A stretch of 38,128 bases of DNA. Origin: Klebsiella pneumoniae. GTDB taxonomy: Bacteria; Pseudomonadota; Gammaproteobacteria; Eutrophobiales; Eutrophobiaceae. The translations under genes were made by a program, and so were the position numbers. The DNA lies in assembly GCA_945870865.1 (NCBI GenBank), contig CAMBTO010000013.1, positions 1 through 38,128 of the forward strand, in the 5' to 3' direction. Below the pieces are notes generated by a model that saw only the letters and a list, made by a program, of their open reading frames with translations, made no database searches and was not told the DNA's origin. Below, piece after piece: positions 35,334 to 38,128 of this stretch. The number at the start of each line of letters is the position of its first letter. Positions within the stretch are counted from its first letter, which is position 1.

Positions 35334-35414
35334 ATGGAGATGATGATGAAACGACAGGCAAGCAGTCAGGCTGAAACTATGTACTATTTTTATCAGGAGT
35401 TAACTTCATGTTGA
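35334..35414 (+). CDS. 26-residue ORF between the PrpD-like and thioredoxin-like genes
   Basis: The ATG at 35334 has GGGAGG 5-10 bases upstream. It encodes MEMMMKRQASSQAETMYYFY and six more residues. Its stop overlaps the next start region by 7 bases. It could be a leader peptide that couples translation, or chance. I do not recognise it. Confidence 0.3.
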   Translation: MEMMMKRQASSQAETMYYFYQELTSC

Positions 35415-35935
35415 AAAGACTGGTTTTGATATTGTGGCTCTGTCTGAACGTCGCGGCAGCACCAGCCGTAGATGAGGGAGATATGGCGCCTGCCTGGAAG
35501 GGAATTGATCTGGTAGATGGTGCACAGGTTGAGTTCCCTGCGGTTCTGGACAATAAACCGGCGGTCCTGGTGTTTTGGGCAACATGGTGTCCATATTGCA
35601 AGGCATTTATGCCGTATGTGAAAGAAATCCAGGCTGAATACGCAAAGCAGGGCATTCAAATCATTTCTTTTAATGCGCTCGAACGCGGTATAGGCGATCC
35701 AAAGGCCTATGTTGATGCATTAAACTTTCCCTTGATTGCGATCGCTGAAGCAGATTCGATTGCTGAACAATACAATGTGCAGTTTATACCGGGATTGATG
35801 ATCGTGAATGGAGCCGGCATGATTGTCTATCGCCGGAAAAGTACCGACCTTCCTGCTGGCAAGACTGTCTCCGAACAATGGGCTGCAGAAGTCAGGCTGG
35901 TACTGGACATACTCATTGAGGAAAGTGAAAAGTAA
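35408..35935 (+). CDS. Exported thioredoxin-like/TlpA-type disulfide protein
   Basis: This 175-residue protein has a short signal sequence (KRLVLILWLCLNVAAAPA). The active site is FWATWCPYCKAF (Cys61, Cys64), and the cis-Pro loop is VQFIPGLMIVN. It fits the TlpA/ResA-like group. It would reduce or isomerise disulfides of an exported partner; in this setting cytochrome c maturation or repair of the exported enzymes is possible. AGGAG lies 9-13 bases upstream. It is convergent with the TonB receptor; the 31 bases between the stops contain only a weak CTTTTTAAAAAG palindrome. Confidence 0.87.
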   Translation: MLKRLVLILWLCLNVAAAPAVDEGDMAPAWKGIDLVDGAQVEFPAVLDNKPAVLVFWATWCPYCKAFMPYVKEIQAEYAKQGIQIISFNALERGIGDPKAYVDALNFPLIAIAEADSIAEQYNVQFIPGLMIVNGAGMIVYRRKSTDLPAGKTVSEQWAAEVRLVLDILIEESEK

Positions 35936-35966
35936 AGTATTACGGTGACTGATCAAATTTTGCTTT

Positions 35967-38078
35967 TTAAAAAGATCCGGTCAGGATCAGGAACAGTCTG
36001 AATCCCTTCTCGCGGGCACGCCATTCGCGGCGTTCGATACCGGTCAGTGCAAGATTGCGCGTGTCGATAAATATCGTCCTGTTGCGTTCCTCCGCCAGAT
36101 TCAGGATATTCTGGCCCTCGACCCGGACCTTGATATCAGCCCAGCGCGTGGTCTCGACAAATGCGTTTAACTCAAGGTCGCTCTCGTCGATGATGTCGAG
36201 TTCATTCACCTTGAACAGGATGCGGTCGCCGCGTTCGGCAAAATCCCAGCCCCAGGCAACCCGGGTAGTATTGAAATCCTGCCGGTAGGCAACATCATAA
36301 ACATAATCGTATTCATCACTATCATCCCGGAACGGGATGATGGTCGGTCCACCAAAGCCGGTCTTGCCGGACAGTACGCGGTTCTGGCCGGTGACTGGAT
36401 CGATAACCGAGCTGTCCTGCCAGCGTACCTTTACATCAATGCGCGCACTGGTCAGCCCAGTCCATTCGAGCGGAATCGTTGATTCTAATTCCAGTCCCAA
36501 ACGGTGACCGTCACCGATATTGCCCGGCACCTCGAATTCGGGTGTCAACGGCAACAGGTCCTGCACATCGGTAATGGCATGATAGAACGCCGTTATGCTC
36601 AGCACACCCAGTTGGCCGAATCTCTTCTCTGCGCCCAGTTCGCTGACCCAGGTTCGTTCCGGCCGCAGGTCCGTATTACCGAGCGCCAGATCGTCATCCT
36701 CGAACACGGACGAGCTGATGAATTCGTTGAAGTCCAGCTGTGCGATCTCGCGGGCAATGCGCATGTGTAGCTGATGCTGTGGGTCGAGCGCCCAGACCAG
36801 CTGTGCCTGGGGTTTCAGATAGTTAAAAGTGCGCTTGCGGTTATCATCACTCTCGGACGAGATGGTTGAGCGTTCTATTCCAAGGCCATAGTTCAGGGTG
36901 ACGGTCCGGTGTGTCCAGCTATCCAGCAATAATGCGTCCCACCGCAGTTCATCTACACGTGTGTTTGCGCCTGGCACATCGACAGGTAACGGACCGAGTC
37001 CGCGGTCCTCGAACTGGCGCTGTGTCCCGTCGACCGAGTTATAAGCCAGTTCGAGATTGGCCTGCACGGAGTGGCCGGTCCAGCCAGACCAGTCCAGTTC
37101 CAGACGGCCGATATTTTCGCGCGTCCCGGTATCGGTTTTTGCCTCGCGATAAAACGTCGTCTTGCCATTGGCAGCATCGACACTGCGCTGATCCGCATCA
37201 CGCGTATTGTTTTTGCTGTAGATTAACCAGATAGCCTTGCCGGTAATGTCAGCCGAGAGTTGCCGCTCGGCATCCAGTCCAAACTCCAGCGCATGCGTCC
37301 CCTGGTCGTCACCGAAAAATTCGTCGTGGCGAGTACCGTTGTTCGCCAATGGCACACGGATCGAAGTCGTCAAACCATCCTGATTCGAAACGGCCAGTTT
37401 GGTATTCAGGCGCACCCGGGTTGCCCCAAACAACGAATTCGCATTCAGGTTGATCTCGCCGGCACTACTGTCGCGAAAGTTGTTATCATCGCGTTGCTCG
37501 ACCTGACCACCTGTACTGTTATAGATACGCTCCGGCCCCTTGTAACTGCGCGGATTCAGCTCGGCCGAGAATCCTGCATTATAATCAATCTGGTGCCAGC
37601 GGTCAGACAGTGAGATCCCCGCCTCCGGTCCAAATTGCCGATTATTGAAATTGCGGCGAAAACCTGCCCTCCAGCGGATGGCGGCCGGCTCGTCCTTATG
37701 TAATATGATATTTGCGACGACAGTCTGTCCCTGCAGGTCGGCCGCGCCGGCATTGCCACGTATCAGTTCGATACGCTCGACATGACTGGCCGGGATACGG
37801 GTCAGGATCGCAGACAGTACATCCTGCTTTGTACTTGGTCGCCGTCCATCGATCAGGATATTGCCGGCCGCTCCGCCGAATCCGCGCAGACTGTCGCCAT
37901 CATCGAGTTGAAAGCCGGGGATCTGTTGCACCATGTCGAGCGCGGTATCAGGCTGATATTGTGCGAAAAACCCGGCCGCATAATCAACCCTTTCATCCCG
38001 GTTCACGTCCTGCGCATACGCCGGTAACGCCAGAAACAAAAGCAGACAAGCTGGAACTTTTCGTAACTGACAAATCAT
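35967..38078 (-). CDS. TonB-dependent outer membrane receptor
   Basis: This 703-residue receptor imports a ligand across the outer membrane with TonB energy. It has a Sec signal (ACLLLFLALPAYA then QD). The plug domain reads DTALDMVQQIPGFQLDDGDS, then LRGFGGAAGNILIDGRRPST and IPASHVERIELIRGNAGAAD. The barrel includes a YNAGFSAELNPRS strand and ends in an aromatic residue (ILTGSF), as outer-membrane proteins usually do. No clear TonB box is identified. The group resembles receptors for organic ligands or small oligomers rather than classical siderophore receptors, but the ligand is unknown. Its C-terminal part has a paralogous fragment at 16443-16898. A GGGGTCAGAGTAAAA repeat lies 29 bases before its ATG. 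Confidence 0.9.
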   Translation of the reverse strand: MICQLRKVPACLLLFLALPAYAQDVNRDERVDYAAGFFAQYQPDTALDMVQQIPGFQLDDGDSLRGFGGAAGNILIDGRRPSTKQDVLSAILTRIPASHVERIELIRGNAGAADLQGQTVVANIILHKDEPAAIRWRAGFRRNFNNRQFGPEAGISLSDRWHQIDYNAGFSAELNPRSYKGPERIYNSTGGQVEQRDDNNFRDSSAGEINLNANSLFGATRVRLNTKLAVSNQDGLTTSIRVPLANNGTRHDEFFGDDQGTHALEFGLDAERQLSADITGKAIWLIYSKNNTRDADQRSVDAANGKTTFYREAKTDTGTRENIGRLELDWSGWTGHSVQANLELAYNSVDGTQRQFEDRGLGPLPVDVPGANTRVDELRWDALLLDSWTHRTVTLNYGLGIERSTISSESDDNRKRTFNYLKPQAQLVWALDPQHQLHMRIAREIAQLDFNEFISSSVFEDDDLALGNTDLRPERTWVSELGAEKRFGQLGVLSITAFYHAITDVQDLLPLTPEFEVPGNIGDGHRLGLELESTIPLEWTGLTSARIDVKVRWQDSSVIDPVTGQNRVLSGKTGFGGPTIIPFRDDSDEYDYVYDVAYRQDFNTTRVAWGWDFAERGDRILFKVNELDIIDESDLELNAFVETTRWADIKVRVEGQNILNLAEERNRTIFIDTRNLALTGIERREWRAREKGFRLFLILTGSF

Positions 38079-38107
38079 GTTCAGAATCTGTGTGCCTATG
38101 GATATTT

Positions 38108-38122
38108 GGGGTCAGAGTAAAA
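38108..38122. repeat. Diverged repeat copy GGGGTCAGAGTAAAA
   Basis: It shares GGGGTC-GAG with the repeats at 16902 and 32724 but ends TAAAA in place of ACAAA. It lies just upstream of the TonB receptor gene, in the opposite orientation to that gene, near the window edge. A similar GGGTCAGTGTAAAAT occurs at 25463-25477, next to the ctaA start. Confidence 0.45.
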
Positions 38123-38128
38123 ACCCGG

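Overview
The window looks like a chromosomal segment of a gammaproteobacterium. It opens with the distal part of the spc operon and the complete alpha operon (secY end, rpmJ, rpsM, rpsK, rpsD, rpoA, rplQ), in the order and with the sequences typical of that class. All products are close in length to the E. coli proteins. I cannot name a genus. Terminal oxidase support (ctaA), a periplasmic sulfite dehydrogenase and many Tat- or Sec-exported enzymes point to an aerobic or microaerobic free-living organism.

After a strong bidirectional terminator (3529-3560) comes a minus-strand block, 3563-14435. It starts (reading leftwards on +) with a decayed urea amidolyase locus: an orphan biotin carrier domain, an allophanate hydrolase amidase domain, and its C-terminal domain, which is in the same frame but cut off by one TAA. 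Next is a divalent-metal efflux operon: secreted alpha/beta hydrolase, His-rich membrane protein, czcC, czcB, czcA, a HupE/UreJ protein that appears fused to a periplasmic anchor-type domain, and a His-containing DUF6488-like exported protein. Two CCGGAC/GTCCGG inverted repeats lie just upstream of czcC.

Region 14436-16946 is a scar zone. It holds a 54-residue stump of an alpha/beta hydrolase, a PEMT-like membrane methyltransferase, an unrecognised membrane-anchored protein with a possible 2OG-Fe(II) oxygenase core, and the C-terminal 151 codons of a TonB-dependent receptor. That receptor fragment starts in frame directly after the preceding stop codon and is paralogous to the intact receptor at 35967-38078.

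Region 16996-38078 reads as an accessory catabolic island. It contains a minimal Tat-hitchhiker dehydrogenase (gluconate-2-dehydrogenase subunit 3-like, GMC flavoprotein, monoheme cytochrome c), a large exported alpha/beta hydrolase, two paralogous exported amidohydrolases, heme A synthase, a VC0807-like membrane protein, a sulfite dehydrogenase pair, an SMP-30/gluconolactonase-like protein, a serine beta-lactamase-fold hydrolase, a lipoprotein, a MmgE/PrpD protein with a Tat signal, a thioredoxin-like protein and a TonB receptor. The simplest reading is uptake plus extracytoplasmic hydrolysis and oxidation of an unidentified organic compound. The substrate cannot be read from the sequence.

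Short dispersed repeats (GGGGTCGGAGACAAA family, and GACTGGATT-linked hairpins) sit at many gene borders here. An IS4-transposase/phage-tail-sheath chimera lies at 23769-24140. The most novel-looking signals are a shared ~44-bp upstream element before two adjacent catabolic genes, repeat copies that overlap the RBS or leader of genes, the single-stop split of allophanate hydrolase, and the receptor stump fused in frame behind an unknown gene.
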